From Ascoidea asiatica (Eukaryota; Ascomycota; Saccharomycetes; Ascoideales; Ascoideaceae), in NCBI GenBank assembly GCA_001600695.1, contig BCKQ01000001.1:2198722-2262721 (forward strand): a stretch of DNA of 64,000 bases, in the 5' to 3' direction. Below, piece after piece: positions 63,401 through 64,000 of the stretch. The translations under genes were made by a program, and so were the position numbers. The notes under the pieces were generated by a model. It had not been told where the DNA came from, searched no databases, and was given only the letters and a program-made list of their open reading frames with translations. Position 1 is the stretch's first letter. Each line of letters opens with the position of its first letter.

Positions 63401-63841
63401 GAATTTTATCTTGGAGTAAGTGATATAATTCTTAAATAAAATAAAGAATGTTTTTAATTATATTATAATCAAAATAATTTATTTATTAAACTGATAATAT
63501 AAAAATGATTACTTTCATTGCTTGATTGATCAATTCTAGGGATAAATGCTCAGGGAGAAGACTGTTCCTCTATCAGCATTGATAATTATTGCCCCGAAGC
63601 AAGCAAGTAACTTTAAATGCACCGTGTACCGTGTACCGAGAACCGCGCTAACCGTTATCAATAAACTATCCGAGTTTCCGTATGCATGGTTACAGATATT
63701 TTACTACGGATCTCGTTGCAACAGTACGGATTCGGTTAATTGGAATCAGACTGAGAAAATGAAGCAGAATCAGAAGCAGATTCACAAACACATCAGCAAC
63801 AGCTATAAAGTATTTTATATTCATCTATGTACTATTCAATT
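63401..63841. promoter_or_regulatory. EGH1 upstream region
   Basis: The first 140 bases are AT-rich; about 63540-63800 is GC-richer and includes ACCGTGTACCGTGTACCG, a direct repeat of ACCGTGT near 63621-63638. The open frame 63546-63953 runs through it and over the opposing gene end; it is considered a shadow. Confidence 0.45.
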
Positions 63842-64000
63842 CTACTGTTCAGCTTTGGGGTTCTCTTCCTTTTTGTCTTCCTGTTTAGATTCCTCTTTTG
63901 AGTCCTTTTTGATTTCCTCTTTTATTTCTTCTTTGTTTTTACTTTTCATTTGAGATCTTAATTCTTTTCTCCAATCCACAAATTTCTTCGTTAAAATTTC
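63842..64000 (-). CDS. 3' end of an unidentified gene (partial)
   Basis: Fifty-two C-terminal codons run in from the right edge and stop at TAG (63842-63844). The sequence opens EILTKKFVDWRKELRSQ and then becomes a Lys/Glu-rich charged tail ending NPKAEQ. This amphipathic charged end looks like a real protein C-terminus, not random sequence. The family cannot be named from this piece. Confidence 0.55.
   Translation of the reverse strand, partial: EILTKKFVDWRKELRSQMKSKNKEEIKEEIKKDSKEESKQEDKKEENPKAEQ

Noticed and set aside
63546..63953. 135-codon plus-strand frame at the right end
   Set aside because: Its second half overlaps the opposing C-terminal coding end at 63842-64000, and its first half lies in the EGH1 promoter; no recognisable family.

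Overview
This window is nuclear DNA from a budding yeast (Saccharomycotina). It is strongly AT-rich, has short intergenic gaps and mostly intronless genes, and the few introns carry yeast signals: donors GTATGT, GTAAGT, GTACGT or GTATGA and a branch site that always contains CTAAC. A nuclear gene for the 30 kDa (NDUFS3-type) subunit of respiratory complex I argues against Saccharomycetaceae and Saccharomycodaceae, which lost complex I. About five of 25 genes have introns, and Asn/Gln/Ser tracts are long. I could not decide how CTG is read: in-frame CTG codons are very rare and most lie in disordered protein. The species is not identified.

Layout. 0-10 kb: FMP52 (partial), YRA1 (four exons, one of 30 nt, and a 1.46 kb intron), MVD1 (one intron), an Ark/Prk endocytic kinase, MDJ2 (two introns, the first right after the ATG). 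10-20 kb: PFA3, HDA1, VCX1-like antiporter, a signal-peptide-bearing agmatinase-type ureohydrolase. 20-30 kb: UGA2, CWC21, SPA2, RHO4 with a very long N-terminal extension. 30-40 kb: complex I 30 kDa subunit, END3, the alpha-factor receptor STE2, BST1. 40-50 kb: a tiny spliced gene for a 53-residue membrane protein, ARH1, SCC2 (one intron), MET4-like bZIP. 50-64 kb: UTP14 (C-terminus missing), RRT14, a large Asn-rich bHLH factor, CMS1, the glycosidase EGH1 and the 3' end of an unidentified gene.

Functional themes. There is no operon logic, but related genes recur: polarity, actin and endocytosis (Ark/Prk kinase, END3, SPA2, RHO4), ribosome biogenesis (UTP14, RRT14, CMS1), mitochondria (FMP52, MDJ2, complex I subunit, ARH1, the small spliced gene), lipid and membrane metabolism (MVD1, PFA3, BST1, EGH1), and RNA processing and export (YRA1, CWC21).

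No mobile element, CRISPR array, rRNA or convincing tRNA was seen. The most interesting signals are the YRA1 gene structure, the unannotated small spliced gene, an HMG-plus-Mcm1-like composite site upstream of STE2, the shortened UTP14, a perfect 11-bp hairpin between END3 and STE2, and large GC-richer islands in the long divergent promoters.
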